A DNA stretch of 64,000 nt from Pseudogymnoascus destructans (GCF_001641265.1 NW_020167530.1:1054001-1118000), one strand, 5' to 3'. Counted from the stretch's first letter, positions 22,401 to 28,971 are shown. The notes: generated by a model from the letters alone, not told the origin. Translations and numbers: made by a program.

Positions 22401-24254
22401 GTGAGCGAACGCAAAACTCCAGATATCAATCGTCTTCATACGCCAGATCAGGTGCGAAGTCGACCTGTGAGTGCGACCAGTAGTAAATTTTCGTCAGGCA
22501 CGCCTCCGCTGCGCCGTAGCGACCGCAAGACTAGCGGGGACCTAAGGTCTCTGAGCCAACGGAGCCAGCCGAACCTTGACGAGGCAGCTCGGGAAGCTAG
22601 ACACAGCCCTGTAGGGCCCAGCACCTCCGACATCACCAACCCCATCGCAAACGAAGGCCGCGTCCGACTGAAGGACATGGCTGACGTCTACGTAAGTTTA
22701 TATGATGATAGTACTATGTATGAAATAAATACTGATGATCTGCAGGATGGCTACGGCGAAGGGCGCATTGGGTCGCCAAGGTCACCCACCCGACCACACA
22801 GTATGCGCCGGAGACAGAGCATGCAAGTCATCGACCTCGAAGCAAGGCTCGAACAATTAGCAGCAGAGAATCGCATGCTGGCCGAGGCCAAGGAACAGGC
22901 AGAATCCAACCTTCACCAGTCGCAGCGCGCGACCTCCGACCTCACCGACCGCGACGCAGAAATCGATACATTGAAGCGCACGCTCGACTGGTTCCATAAA
23001 GAGGTTGATCGACTGAAGGAGATCAATGAGGGGCTTACGAGCGCGAATGTCACGATCGGACAGCAACATGATAATCGCTATACCCAACTTGAGAGCCAGC
23101 ATGCGCAGGCTACTAGGGAGCTTGAAGAAGAGCGACACGCGCACGGAAATCTATCCGAAGGCATGGCAGTGATTATACAAGGCAAGGTTCAGGAAGAGCT
23201 ACAAGACAAAGACCGCGAGCTTGAGCAGTTGCGCAACGAGCTCGATTCAGCGCGCGAGCAGATCAAAGGGATGCAGCGCCAGATCCTGAAATCCAAGTCC
23301 GAGGGTGCTTCCTTCCTTGTGGTGCGCAACGAGGACTACTTCGACGACGCCTGCCAGAGACTCTGCGAGCACGTATCGCAGTGGATCCTGCGCTTCTCCA
23401 AGTTCAGCGACATGCGCGCCTGCCGACTGACATCGGAGATCAGCAACGACAAGATTATCGACCGGCTGGACAACGCCGTGCTCGACGGCTCCGATGTCGA
23501 CGACTACCTCGCCGACCGCGTGCGCCGCCGAGACATCTTCATGTCCATGACCATGACCATGGTATGGGAGTACATTTTCACACGCTACCTATTCGGCATG
23601 GACCGCGAGCAGCGCCAGAAGCTCAAGTCCCTCGAGAAGATGCTCCTCGAAGTCGGCCCGCCCGCCGCAGTCCATCAATGGCGCGCAACGACGCTTTCCC
23701 TGCTCGCGCGCCGTCCCGCCTTCGCCGCACAGCGCGACCAGGACACCGAGGCTGTCGTCCAGGCCATCTTCCAGACCCTGAGTACAATCCTCCCGCCGCC
23801 CTCCAACCTAGAGGAGCAGATCCAGGTGCAGCTCCGTCGCGTCGTCCGCGTCGCTGTCAATCTGTCCATTGAGATGCGCACTCAGCGCGCGCAGTACATG
23901 ATGCTCCCACCGCTTCAGCCAGAGTACGACGCCAACGGCGACCTGGCGCGCGAGGTCGCCTTCAATGCTGCGCTGATGAGCGAGAAGATCAGCGCGGGCG
24001 GTTCGAGAGGGGCGCCGCAGGTGAGCGGCGAGGACAGAGAGGAGGAGGGCGCTGTGGTTCAGGTTGTGCTGTTCCCGCTTGTGGTGAAGCAGGGTGATGA
24101 TGAGGGGGTGGGAGAGGAGGAGATTGTGGTGTGCCCCGCTCAGGTGCTCGTTGCCAGGCCGAGGGAGCCCGGGTCGAGTGTTGGGATGAGGGGGGGGAGG
24201 AATGTGAGCAGAGTTAGTATCCCGGTTAGTTCGGCGATGGGGAGTGAAATTTAG
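7401..24254 (+). CDS. lah: Giant repetitive protein, probable leashin (Lah), 'involucrin repeat' type
   Basis: A 16.9-kb gene whose frame is open throughout; removing the in-frame 54-nt intron at 22692-22745 gives about 5,599 residues. The start context (CCACGATGG) is good and no earlier in-frame ATG fits. Order: basic/Ser-rich N-terminus; charged region; nine KKLSKKEQKKLEKE repeats (residues about 1090-1625); Pro/Ser-rich part; about 26 WALKPSKKDKKKAKK repeats (about 2360-4335); four DQLSLAKQLQAEFGSGSKKS repeats (about 4350-4585); the conserved DGYGEGRIGSPRSPTRPHS block; a coiled coil (about 5140-5300) and a conserved C-terminal domain. Length, order and C-terminus match the Aspergillus 'involucrin repeat' proteins and, as I recall, Lah, the tether that holds Woronin bodies at septa. 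Neurospora makes the equivalent as two products, LAH-1 and LAH-2; here it is one frame. The function is inferred from family, not shown by sequence. Confidence 0.8.
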   Translation: MADARTRGEASGSRRKKRDSPSKQQDRRDAARSESFQTQTQPQPIYSNTRAAPIYAEPEEDLNLRGPRRYSSGDVSSSSSSYIDISRRSPIQRRSAVGFFRSFFAAPDRRRRVKKQRSRASMKLGNSSSSSVDSNLAYGTGFLKKRKERYVSPYGSRRERKTSGIYAPAGRAPGKKRKEKDVETEILEVGAGLAALARKQNRMDLIEARKQGVVHIKREDSGIHGLGVKGVESSRGLGSSKPSHGADEDGWESASDDESCSSSSVDLGLAYGGENTWNWGRPRPPMPVKRKSTIVDPKLFGPQNSLNGVLSRPVGFGEVDINAPGGFMPEPFSSAARDTGYVSPQQPPPAPSLRGKDDGYIPTAGPARRGSAQSSGSLQHVFPMPTDDPLNFDACRRSVASVQDRPIYNVSRTDSLPLRQPKPFTPVSQTIYEQSSIPAHVDSTPRKRDSGSKRESGSKRDSGGYATFAGAGLAGVALAGMAANRLEKRRNEDDYERAKRRERRNKEVREPEDDRERRRENRRESERYEKSDRLRDSRRDDEQRDYRPDERRERRRGEEREETRTSRQLVSATRPDPFQYQVADDAFEIADRPHKSRQAAADGPSARALEKAPERALGSAPELPMDNLDIGSTIERGHTPDIVTVERVPRFARGGARTSKVPAASTARDDGPSETRGRSREKSPEQIRVVRVVTDEPSAAPSDAAAAEYSSPTKREFKKGKRKSYSASTERERDLIQEDADRVYRETTAANKAAAKEPAPRPVTPENNDEDKEKGPYDSPNADFELDHVMHPEDMPTFSPVVLRAYPASQSCEIEGPFDPATMGLSRPLLNLVYPTPTPEAQKLRGAKAAPETKDREISDRDIVTVSPSEPKGVKWGEDEVKSFVPVTPHDEAADPIHKAAAPEPVKKKPSRWGDIRGAFIARAAEIKAEEAAEEKARAAEAPASPAEPFEYRGITVEPEHANDRDASLERDLPRDDHRDPGPPPSVGPKPTAAVESRGMPGAFDDDIDFAATLAAGLQDSGFDPNIVINDSSFARRSSPPGSDVETVVYHKPFSETVTDLGVYERHPSGPSDGPVLEEASRKIDEEEFPVSKKLSKKEQKKLEKEEAKRARDHEFDGAEAAAVAAVAAAAVAGVAHHYAGEREVAEPEQHADETDEFSFSKKLSKKEQKKLEKEAAKLAMDREFEAAEAEAAATAADHEVVGERTDEADDFAFTKKLSKKEQKKLERDAAKLAQEEEDAAREREHEAMMAQIVVEHEVVGPQDEADEFAYGKKLTKKEQKKLEKEAAKLAQDKEFEDAKAEAANSRAVEEPEEVWGEEAREVPEFFDRGRIAVPGAPQEEIRDEFDDFDAFMPKLSKKEQKKLEKEAAAAKLAEEKELAEAEAAKLAQDKEFAEAEAANNHPVEEPKVQSRELQDDEFKEADEFTKKLSKKEQKKLEKEAAKLAQDKEFEEAEAANSHAVEEPEAWDQEHQEDEFKGAEESAPKLSKIEQKRLDKEAAKLAQDKEFEEVEAASSRAVEEPKAWVQEPQEDEFKEAEEGFVFTKKLSKKEQKKLEKEQAKQARDREIELEEAGEGLHAIVEEPETSKSQGEDDKEADEFAFTKKLSKKEQKRLDKEAENLARDRELELEQTEVPGTQTPKEADEFAEFSTSKKSNKSKKSRKSAGYPDDDEEVPATKISVPIDAFDDLRHDDATAGLVDEWDAPKKSKRMSRRGDEVFEDAQESISRKGSKKDKSRGNADSDRSQIRSVVSEPVEDDTRSVTSESKKKSRGSGFFGFFGGSSNKSDVSESEKAVKLVGADEAYDLSNGHSPIEGSNGISNGNGHEAHEEDEWASTTKSKKKKKKQKNGIADDEASEQDSFLANAGTLGAGVGLVGAAAVAAALHQQHQADDGDSKDDPAARSLPAASQPQNIAADAPRDPYPNDFVDPEIVERPFRVAIDPEYMDLLALPPSDPGTPDPHHSTDLPALPDSRPPSPPGTEHLAPIDRSLAAHDKNPSTPRKTESRKPNRKAASLSAVPLTFKLVNRSTPSSSGLPRPSPLASPLTPGLARPSSLMSPLSPAMDSPGFSRTKARPTSWDNSREIKPLFLLDAARRESLLSDEERPTRPRSIEPDYAVYSRRSSLASARASVVSPRSDDVADLPALPESREASLERVEELPASVEEPTSVLDPLEQPLAKDGDVVSKEVSLEPEADQVKEAFGIERPHSPDQFEEPHEFPELPESRPATPIDDRDLQVSDAIVQEAGDPTTHADGQQDETSREVDDLPQPTPIEPDTCNRSSHLFQPTPQTTPIKHSSIDDIILEHPTQDESGDQDGVAVQERSTTEEQGESYVTRDINVMDVPMAQFDSTAREVAAEEEAEPVDEWSATPSKKAKKDKKKEKKARKGGYQTPPVEKTPEQAALPETLEEQPQQPTEDLSRDLPLAAAAAAAATAAIATFDEEPSASRDLSISDEPSIPVEPVEPEWALKPSKKDKKKAKKSRGDPVSTPADDTPAKSILPEADIEQPPEPLEDFAVEPEWTAKPSKKDKKKGRKSRGGEATPPAEDTTAETILPGGDVEQPVQPAEEFVAEPEWDLKPSKKDKKKANKGFSEQASIPAEDNTTETILPEAESEQPLQRAEEAQPADEAQPAEDFATEPEWALKPSKKDKKKGKKNRGDQTPVEDNAAETIVREVESEQPVQPADEAQSAKEVQLVKEVLPVEDFIVEPEWALKPSKKDKKKGKKGRGEQTLAEDNTAETTLPVVESDQQIQRAEEVQPAPEELPVEDFVAEPEWALKPSKKDKKKGKKGSGDQTPVEDNVAETILPEADSEQPIQPAEDIVAEPEWALKPSKKDKKKGKKGRGGLVDDTATEPSNSPESAPEPEHLQTLEDEEAAKEIPVDIPVTDLGDEPAPASEQQPKPFEIVAEDVPVDVPATTPSDEPKSVSERQLQPLENVAEDAPADIPVTALNDEPTPVVQQELQPYEDATRDANTDIPITAADTPVVESEEPAEPTWALKPSKKDKKKAKKGRGAPVEEDTAIEQQLQPLEDGVKDAPVDMSIAATDDTPVAESEELTEPTWALKPSKKDKKKVKKSRGGLVEDTAAEILDSPESAAPESSAPKSAAEQPPMEDVAVDVLADAPIASPTDEAAPATEPEEPSEPMWALKPSKKDKKKAKKGRSGPVEEDTTVEPLDSLESAVEQPPLEDITREAPVDIATAAFDEPPPAAESEELSEPTWALKPSKKDKKKAKKGRADLVDEDTTSETLNAPEPTPEQQLQPLEPVDIPVAAIGDELTFDEPVLDKPASDDLAAEEPVPAAESEEPFEPTWALKPSKKDKKKAKKARGGLFEDTAVEQPLEGLAKDAPFDIPIAAPGGDEPTLEELIPDESISAEPTAAPESEEPSDLAEPTWALKPSNKDKKKAKKGRGGPAEDTALEQEEQPLEEMAKEAPIEIPAATLDDETSRDELTADESTPLAEREEPSGPTWALKPSKKDKKKAKKNREGLFEEDTASEPLDNVAKDIPVEIPLAALGAAALGVATLGDEPTIEQPIAAEPIAVEPAAVEPTPAAESEEPTWALKPSKKDKKKAKKSRGLFEEDTVPEPQGEPLEDVAKDIPIETSLGILSDEPTTVEPTTVEPTTVEPTTVEPTTVEPTTVEPTTVEPTTVEPTTVEPTTVEPTTVEPTTVEPTVVEPTPAAESEEPTWALKPSKKDKKKAKKSRGLFEEDTVPEPQGEPLEDVAKDIPIETSLGTLSDGPTTVEPTTVEPTTVEPTTVEPTVVEPTPAAESEEPTWALKPSKKDKKKAKKSRGLFEEDTVPEPQGEPLEDVAKDIPIETSLGTLSDEPTTVEPTIVEPTIVEPTAVETVPSTELEESFELTWALKPSKKDKKGKKSRGVPTEDTAVEPLSAPEVQPSEASANDAPAVLDAPTTALDEEPIAPLVEPEEQIEPQWSLKPSKKDKKGKKAARGGETSAPIEDTIVEQSTLPEAQHFEDSSPIVDAPVSTIEVEPIAPVEPEEQAEPEFALNPSKKDKKRKKAKKAFEDQASTPVEDTCEQSEDLTRDASLIVDTPISALDSEPIAPAESEEQAEPEFALKPSKKDKNGKKGKKLQEDQALSWADEVAETADDSMKADDSMKDAPLIVDAPASAPDSKPIASAESEEQAEPEFALKPSKKDKKGKKGKKAQEVQALSWASEVAETADDSTKDIPPIDAAEPDEQIESTWAPKPPKKDKKGKKGKKAFEVDDTPELSEDLTKDAPLIVDAPIESEAPIEPEWAPKPSKKDKKAKRGKKAFEVEGTPEPSEDLTEDAPTVVDIPAYSPHDEQSAPTEFEEPIVETFALKSSKKDKKAKKARESEVSTPPVDLNDEATSQTKTVDGFEAGYKEDQLALARQLQAEFGSGSAKSKKSKKKSRGGSQPSAPSTPVEVEAAEVEYFESAPQPRSIDGLKVGYEEDQLSLAKQLQAEFGSGSKKSKKGKKSRGSQGSMPSTPIELETAEVENTECASQPRAFDGLEVGYEEDQLSLAKQLQAEYGSGSKKSKGKKSRGSEVSSPSTPVEVESFESDPQPRAIDGFQVGYDEDQLSLAKQLQAEFGSGSKKSKKGKKNRSSSATPKSNYETYDEEPQAFKSEAATLDSQHDKPKDLDNSPIYEAAEAPRDFQDVRSVEVPQAAEDNSTIEAMVGAAAALGAIGVGAAIKHAVEAPEAPEDKSSHDIIEVPREVSQDPRSLDMPEYPGDTTVPQVVVDALHDLQGSRSIDGADFPEVVASRDLQDFESKPEHMATIHQQEKPEALEELSHPSFPKHVIADREIGSPSHVTSDYLSPEPQWHTPSRLPVVLEEDSTDYKKSSDTAPQEHIPLGDSSMDDFNRDSAYVAESPITTSRSLAADHEYTRDSGVHIEGRSRSHTPERRASPPRTPAAVSDDALARLSWPPVNDADETVDLHRPKSRKLQEQSRLTPLSFPPPAIGLGAAGAGLAAARGYDKLSRAGSPDICRSSADSPELRRSSGEIKRMTTPHRIETPRSVSERKTPDINRLHTPDQVRSRPVSATSSKFSSGTPPLRRSDRKTSGDLRSLSQRSQPNLDEAAREARHSPVGPSTSDITNPIANEGRVRLKDMADVYVSLYDDSTMYEINTDDLQDGYGEGRIGSPRSPTRPHSMRRRQSMQVIDLEARLEQLAAENRMLAEAKEQAESNLHQSQRATSDLTDRDAEIDTLKRTLDWFHKEVDRLKEINEGLTSANVTIGQQHDNRYTQLESQHAQATRELEEERHAHGNLSEGMAVIIQGKVQEELQDKDRELEQLRNELDSAREQIKGMQRQILKSKSEGASFLVVRNEDYFDDACQRLCEHVSQWILRFSKFSDMRACRLTSEISNDKIIDRLDNAVLDGSDVDDYLADRVRRRDIFMSMTMTMVWEYIFTRYLFGMDREQRQKLKSLEKMLLEVGPPAAVHQWRATTLSLLARRPAFAAQRDQDTEAVVQAIFQTLSTILPPPSNLEEQIQVQLRRVVRVAVNLSIEMRTQRAQYMMLPPLQPEYDANGDLAREVAFNAALMSEKISAGGSRGAPQVSGEDREEEGAVVQVVLFPLVVKQGDDEGVGEEEIVVCPAQVLVARPREPGSSVGMRGGRNVSRVSIPVSSAMGSEI
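10672..12270 (+). repeat. Nine imperfect KKLSKKEQKKLEKE coding repeats in the giant gene
   Basis: Nine copies of a Lys/Glu motif, each usually preceded by an aromatic-acidic lead (D-E-F-x-F/Y) and followed by a helix-prone AAKLAQDKEFEEAEA-like spacer. Spacing between copies varies from about 100 to 250 bases. The copies have diverged at nucleotide level, so they are old. One carries KLSKIEQKRLDKE, the most degenerate form. Confidence 0.9.
14476..20400 (+). repeat. About 26 imperfect WALKPSKKDKKKAKK coding repeats
   Basis: Repeats consist of an acidic/Pro lead (EPEW or EPTW), then ALKPSKKDKKKAKK and an RGG-like end, separated by acidic spacers rich in Pro, Glu, Ala and Asp. Early copies have EPEWALKPSKKDKKKGKKG, central ones EPTWALKPSKKDKKKAKK, and late ones EPEFALKPSKKDKKGKKGKK. 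This suggests regional duplication waves. The alternation of acidic spacer and basic cluster gives a periodic charge pattern over roughly 2,000 residues. Confidence 0.9.
18118..18960 (+). repeat. Three near-identical tandem duplications with an embedded 15-bp minisatellite
   Basis: Three successive copies of a block start at about 18118, 18502 and 18766 (steps of 384 and 264 bases) and are almost identical in DNA, unlike the other repeats of the gene. Each carries tandem CCCACCACCGTTGAG units (Pro-Thr-Thr-Val-Glu): 12 units at 18222-18401, 4 at 18606-18665 and 1 intact plus variant units in the third. The difference of 120 bases between steps equals exactly eight 15-bp units. All changes keep the frame. 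Confidence 0.93.
20458..21150 (+). repeat. Four DQLSLAKQLQAEFGSGSKKS coding repeats
   Basis: Four copies of a unit with a variable lead (V/I/F-D-G-x-x-x-G-Y), then EEDQLSLAKQLQAEFGSGS and a Lys/Ser basic end. The unit is about 45 to 60 residues long including the acidic spacer. It looks like an amphipathic helix joined to a basic tail and is distinct from the upstream repeat families. Confidence 0.9.
22692..22745 (+). other. 54-nt in-frame intron in the giant gene
   Basis: Starts GTAAGT and ends CTGCAG, with a CTGATGAT branch-like site just before the acceptor. It is 54 nt (18 codons) long, phase 0 and contains no stop, so both spliced and unspliced mRNA are translatable. Splicing joins ADVY to DGYGEGRIGSP, which restores the conserved block seen in relatives of this protein. 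Confidence 0.85.
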
Positions 24255-25229
24255 TGTGATGGGGGAGGAGGAAAAAGTTTGATGATGATGACGGATGGGT
24301 GGAAGGAAGGATGGATGGGATGTGTTAAAGATATTGGTTGTTTTTTGTTTTTTTTGTTTAGCTGGCGTTGGGTGGATACCTGCATTTGGGCCCTCTCTTT
24401 TTCGCGGTTGCAGAAGGGGATTGGGTATAAAATAGTTTCCTTGAGCGTATATCGAATTTATATTTTATGTTTATTGTCTATCATTCTGTCTTCGTCTTGC
24501 CGTGTAATGCCCCCCCCCCCCTTTCCCCCCCTTCATGCATATAAAACCCCATCCTCCAACATGACAAGATCATCACAGCTCTACTAGAGCAGCCATAAAG
24601 GCATCCGCTGGTCGACCAGAACCACTAACTGGTCGGTCACCCGCCAGGAAATCAACGGGTCAGTATCGCTCCAGTCATCCTCGTCTTCCCGCTCTTCCAT
24701 CATTTGTCAACATTGACAACAGCATAACGGTAGTGTCAGGGCGCAACGACAGCGACAATCTCTTAACAGCAGCATCTACCGTGATGACACAGCGATGGGA
24801 ACGCATCTCTCACCATCTTCGAGCCAGCTACGTACGCTACTCACGGAGGGGCCAACTGTGGGAGGAGGGATAATCAGGCGAGGATTTTGGAGTCGCACTT
24901 CTAGCTCAGTCGTCTCTGACTCAAGTTGTTCCTTGCCGTGGCGGGCAACTTCCTGCTCTTCGCGAGACTTTTATCATAGCCGGCAGTCGTGGTGGAGAGT
25001 GCCTTATCGATCTGCTGCTCATTCCCATGGAGAATATAGCCTCGACACCATCCATCCGCACACAACACCTACATTTCCAAGAAACTCGCTGTGTACTGGA
25101 CAGCTGTAGTTTTCTTAGAACCTGTAGACCAACATTATATCATGCAGCATTAAACAAACAAAGGTTTCCAACCCTTGAGGATGTATCGGAACCCCGCATA
25201 GCCGTGCTATGATAGTTATCGCAGTGAAT
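24255..25229. other. Intergenic downstream of the giant gene, no gene recognised
   Basis: Contains a C homopolymer at about 24511-24520 and short ORFs (for example 24795-25109) with no recognisable family or codon pattern. Probably the 3' untranslated region of the giant gene followed by old non-coding sequence. Confidence 0.5.
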
Positions 25230-25460
25230 TTAGGTTTGGACTTGGTATAAACCCCCCCCTATCCGCTCACCCCTCAACCAACTTACAGGCGCGCAAAAGC
25301 AGAACGTAGGTGACCCGACCATCCCCCCAACCTCAGGTGACGCACCCCATTTCTGGCAAATCCTCGGCTGACCCCCCCCACAAACAAAGAGTTCACAGGT
25401 GAGCTGACCATTAGGGGTAGGCTCAGCTGACCCGAAAAGGGGGGTCAGCTGGGCCTTGCC
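25230..25460. repeat. C-rich tract with repeated AGGTGAC/CAGCTGACC motifs and a 10-bp hairpin
   Basis: The motif (G/C)TGACC or its variant recurs about six times between C runs. At its end CAGCTGACCC (25424-25433) and GGGTCAGCTG (25442-25451) form a perfect 10-bp stem with an 8-nt loop. Function unknown; it could be the end of an old mobile element. Confidence 0.5.
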
Positions 25461-25507
25461 TGTTACGAGCTACTCGAGCGTTTGCCTTTTCAAATGCATT
25501 TCAAGAG

Positions 25508-26090
25508 ATGCCTGCACCACAACATCCTACGTTCAATCTTAATGACGATTGCCCAATACATTCCAAGCTTGAACAGGCACTGAGGAGTTGCTGTCGACAA
25601 TTCGTCAAAGACCCATCGAAATTTGCTAGGGGTTCCAAAAAAGGATACCAAGTGGAGGAGTGACTTGCGCTCAGCCTATGACAAGATCTATCAAATCAGA
25701 TCAAGTTGTGTCGAGGCTCCCTGGTTTCACAGTGGCCATGTCGACACCCTTGGCTACCATCTGAGAATTCGATGCCTCTAATAAACAGACAGTCCGCTTC
25801 AGACAGATGTGACGGGCTGTATGCAGAATGGTACAAGAATTATCAATTCAAGCTTCATATAGAAGAAGTGCAAGGTATCTTAGCTGGCATGTGGTGTCAG
25901 GAAAACAGGACCCATCGCCTAGAGAGTCGAAAAGTTGAAGTACACTCACAATTTCTCCAAAAAAAACCGCCAAGCTTGCTGGACCTCTTTGAGGCATTCG
26001 AAGCTCCAATATTAGGCGATTGCCCGCCACCTCTATCGTGCAAGAGGAATTCAGTCCTAACAGGGTTAGCACAAATAATCATAATAATCA
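25508..26090 (+). pseudogene. Disrupted unrecognised ORFs beside the pogo insertion
   Basis: A frame from ATG at 25508 encodes about 51 residues (FNLNDDCPIHSKLEQALRSC) before a stop, and a second frame (25706-26155) continues with unrelated-looking protein. I recognise no domain. The transposon starting at 26097 interrupts the second frame. It may be a broken gene or simply chance ORFs in old repeat sequence. Confidence 0.3.
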
Positions 26091-26096
26091 TGACTA

Positions 26097-26153
26097 ACGT
26101 ACTCCACAAGCGAGCGGCGCACACAAGTAAGTGGCGCACGCATCACGAATTCT
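26097..26153 (+). repeat. Left terminal inverted repeat of transposon A
   Basis: 57 bp beginning ACGTACTCCACAAGCGAGCG, matching the reverse complement of 28841-28897 with one A/G difference. Within it the core GGCGCAC occurs twice, which may be the transposase binding sites. Confidence 0.92.
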
Positions 26154-26180
26154 AACGCGTATAGTATCCTTTAAATCAAT

Positions 26181-28783
26181 ATGTCTCAACCAATTGACCT
26201 GCAATTAATCCACAAAGAGGGTCGAATGACTCTTGCACTCCAAGCCTATAAAAACGGCCATTTTACGAGTGTTAGAGGTGCTGCGGTCGCGTACGATCTT
26301 CCTGAGTCCACTCTGCGGGCGCGCGTTAAAGGACGGACCGCGCGACGCGATTTACGGTCCGCAAACCTCAAACTTACAGCTACTGAGGAGTTAACACTTA
26401 TCCAATGGATATTATCTATGGAGGAACGAGGCCTACCACTTAGAGCTAATTCCTTTCGACAAATGGCAAATCTACTTCTTCAAAAACGGACTGACGCAGA
26501 CCAGGATCAGACTCCTACAGTTGGCCAGAACTGGGTTTATAATTTCGTACGACGACACAACTCCCTCCAATCAAAATACACCCGTAAATACGACTATCAG
26601 CGGGCAAAATGCGAAGATCCTACGATTATTCGGGACTGGTTTCGGCTTGTATGGAATACAATTGCTAAATATGGGATTCAAGAGGAGGACATCTACAACT
26701 TTGACGAGACTGGGTTTCAAATGGGAGTAGTCACGACCGCGAAGGTAATTACAGGTTCTGAGCGGGCTGGCAAGCCAGTTTGCGTACAGCCAGGGAACCG
26801 CGAATGGGTTACTGTTATTGAATCAATATCTTCAGACGGATGGAGCTTGCCAGCAATGGTTATTTTTGAGGGCAAGGTTCATATATCGACTTGGTACACA
26901 GACACTTTGCCTTTAGACTGGACAATTGCAGTTAGTGAAAACGGGTGGACGGACGATTCTCTAGGCCTTGCTTGGCTTACGGACATCTTTCAGAAGCATA
27001 CAAAGGACCGTACGAAGGGGGTTTATCGGCTTCTTATTCTCGACGGACACGGGAGCCATTCGACTCCAGAGTTTGACCTATTCTGTTCCGAGCACTCAAT
27101 TATTACGCTTTGCATGCCGCCGCATTCATCACATCTCTTACAGCCATTAGACGTTAGCTGTTTTGCGGTTCTAAAACGGTCATACGGACAACAAATTGAA
27201 AGATATATGCGGGTTGGACTAAACCATATTGACAAACCGGATTTCCTTACAGCCTACCTTTCGGCCCGCAAAGAGTCTATGGTGTCATACTGACATTCGT
27301 TGCACTCAGTTTGCTATCAAACTCAAGAGCAAACTTAGAAATCTCCTCCTCAAACCTACAAGTCACCATACATATCTTGGCTTATCACACCAACAACAGA
27401 AGCAATACTACTCAACGATTGCTGCAAACTCTTCTACTACATCTGTTTATGCTACATACATCACGGCATATCATTTGAACACTCATTGAACAAGTTATTA
27501 AGAAAATCTCCTCCTTAAGGGGGTGGGCCAATACTACCACATGGCATATATCTACCAACTAGAGGCCTAGGAACATGAACGATAGCTCTAGAAGCTTCTA
27601 CAACCCTCTATGATTCATTACACGTCATCGCTCCTTAGTTACCCACAAGATTGGTTAAGTTATGACATAATTTATCTATAGGTACTCTGACCTTGGACCT
27701 CCTTTTCACTTCCTATAGGCTAGGAACCCAAGAGATGGTTCTATGGGATTCTCTTACGTTCACTACATGATTAGCAAGCTAGTTGTGGGTCGCACTTGAT
27801 TTCTAATACATTTACCAAGCCTGGTTAGTCATGGAAAGTCATGGAAAATGAGAGAACTACACTCCTTTGGCATAAATAGGATTGCCCTTTCCTTAAGAAA
27901 GGGCAAGCAGGCAATACAGTAAATCGACTAGCACATACTTCTACGTCTTTTCCAAGCTTCCAAGCATTGATCTTGTTATTCTCTGTTTTTGAAAAGTCAG
28001 TGAGGTGCTAACCTCTGACTTACCCCTGAGTTCTCAGACTCAACATTTGTTGCAACTTGTCTAAACCACTTCACCACATCATACACCTGATTGCTGCGTT
28101 GTGGAATAGTCTAAGCTACAACCCTTTGGCTCTGTTTCCTAAGACAGTGTGTTGTCTTAGTAAATTCATCCCTTCCTTGGGTGGCTAGATTCTCATATCT
28201 GGTGCACCCACCATTACATATGGCCCTTAATGTGTTCCGTAGTGGGTTTGCAGCTACAGGTCTAGTCCCGTACGACCCAGAACGAGTGCTGTCAAAGCTT
28301 AATACTCAGTTACGGACGCCAACTCCACCTCTGCTTCTTCCTGCCCTACAAGACTGTTGGGTACCCGAAACGCCTCATAATGCTAGTCAATTAGAGCTTC
28401 AGGCTACAGCAATTAAGGGGCGCATTCAACGTCGTACAGCAGGTTTATCAAGTCCTACAGATCAGGCGTTCCAGCAGCTAGTTAAAGGCTGTCAAATGGC
28501 TATGCATAATGCGGCTCTTCTAACGGAGGAAAACAAGCAATTGCGGACGGAAAATGAAAGACAAAAGAAGAAGAGAGCAGTAAGGAGGTCGTATGTAGCT
28601 AAAGGAGGTGTTTTGACAGTCCAGGAGGGCCTAGATCGACTACAAACAGCAGATATAGATATTGTAGGTAGGGTTGCAGGTCAACCTACAGAGCCACAAA
28701 CTCGTGCACCACGGACGTGTAGTATGTGTAAATCACTCGCGCATACTGCCCGTACGTGTCCATTAAGGGAGGTTTCTAATTAG
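26181..28783 (+). pseudogene. Pogo-type transposase gene of element A, interrupted by LTR insertion
   Basis: Part one (26181-27282) encodes a psq-type helix-turn-helix (FTSVRGAAVAYDLPESTLRA), a CENP-B-type helix-turn-helix ending VGQNWVYNFVRRH, and the DDE_1 core. The expected catalytic Asp residues lie in IYNFDETGF, LLILDGHGSHS and LLQPLDVSCF. Part two (28224-28783) encodes the C-terminal region (GFAATGLVPYDPERVLSKL), a coiled Lys/Glu stretch and a CCHC zinc knuckle, CSMCKSLAHTARTC. The solo LTR plus duplicated TATGG is 941 bp; its removal brings both parts into one frame of 553 residues with no other defect. The gene was therefore intact until the LTR landed. Such proteins cut and paste the element at TA sites. 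The copy is now presumably dead. Confidence 0.9.
27283..28218 (+). mobile_element. Solo LTR (936 bp) inserted in the transposase of element A
   Basis: Begins TGTCATACTGAC and ends CACCATTACA (TG...CA ends) and is flanked by the 5-bp direct repeat TATGG at 27278-27282 and 28219-28223. No internal retroelement genes are present, so this is a solo LTR left by recombination between two LTRs. The family (copia or gypsy) cannot be told from the LTR alone. Related copies lie at 30965, 31379, 33264, 55939 and 57141. Confidence 0.9.
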
Positions 28784-28840
28784 GGTAGTTCTATAGGGTT
28801 TAATAAATTGTATTGTTGTGAAATTAACCTCTAGAGTTAT

Positions 28841-28897
28841 AGAATTCGTGATGCGTGCGCCACTCACTTGTGTGCGCCGCTCGCTTGTGGAGTACGT
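28841..28897 (-). repeat. Right terminal inverted repeat of transposon A
   Basis: Reverse complement of the left repeat (26097-26153) with one mismatch; followed directly by the TA duplication. Confidence 0.92.
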
Positions 28898-28971
28898 TAT
28901 TCAAATAGTCAAATATTACATAAGCATGATTATCACATGATGTTAGAATCACATGGCCAAGTAATTATCTA

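Larger units (their letters stand above)
26097..28897 (+). mobile_element. Pogo/Fot1-type DNA transposon A, complete ends, split by a solo LTR
   Basis: Bounded by 57-bp terminal inverted repeats with a single mismatch and flanked on both sides by TA (26095-26096 and 28898-28899), the target duplication of the Tc1/mariner/pogo superfamily. Without the 936-bp LTR and its duplicated 5 bp it would be 1,860 bp, a usual Fot1-like size. It carries one transposase gene. The near-perfect ends and clean reading frame point to recent insertion. Confidence 0.93.

Noticed and set aside
24795..25109. 104-codon ORF downstream of the giant gene
   Set aside because: Ser-rich with no conserved motif; no plausible promoter or splice structure around it.
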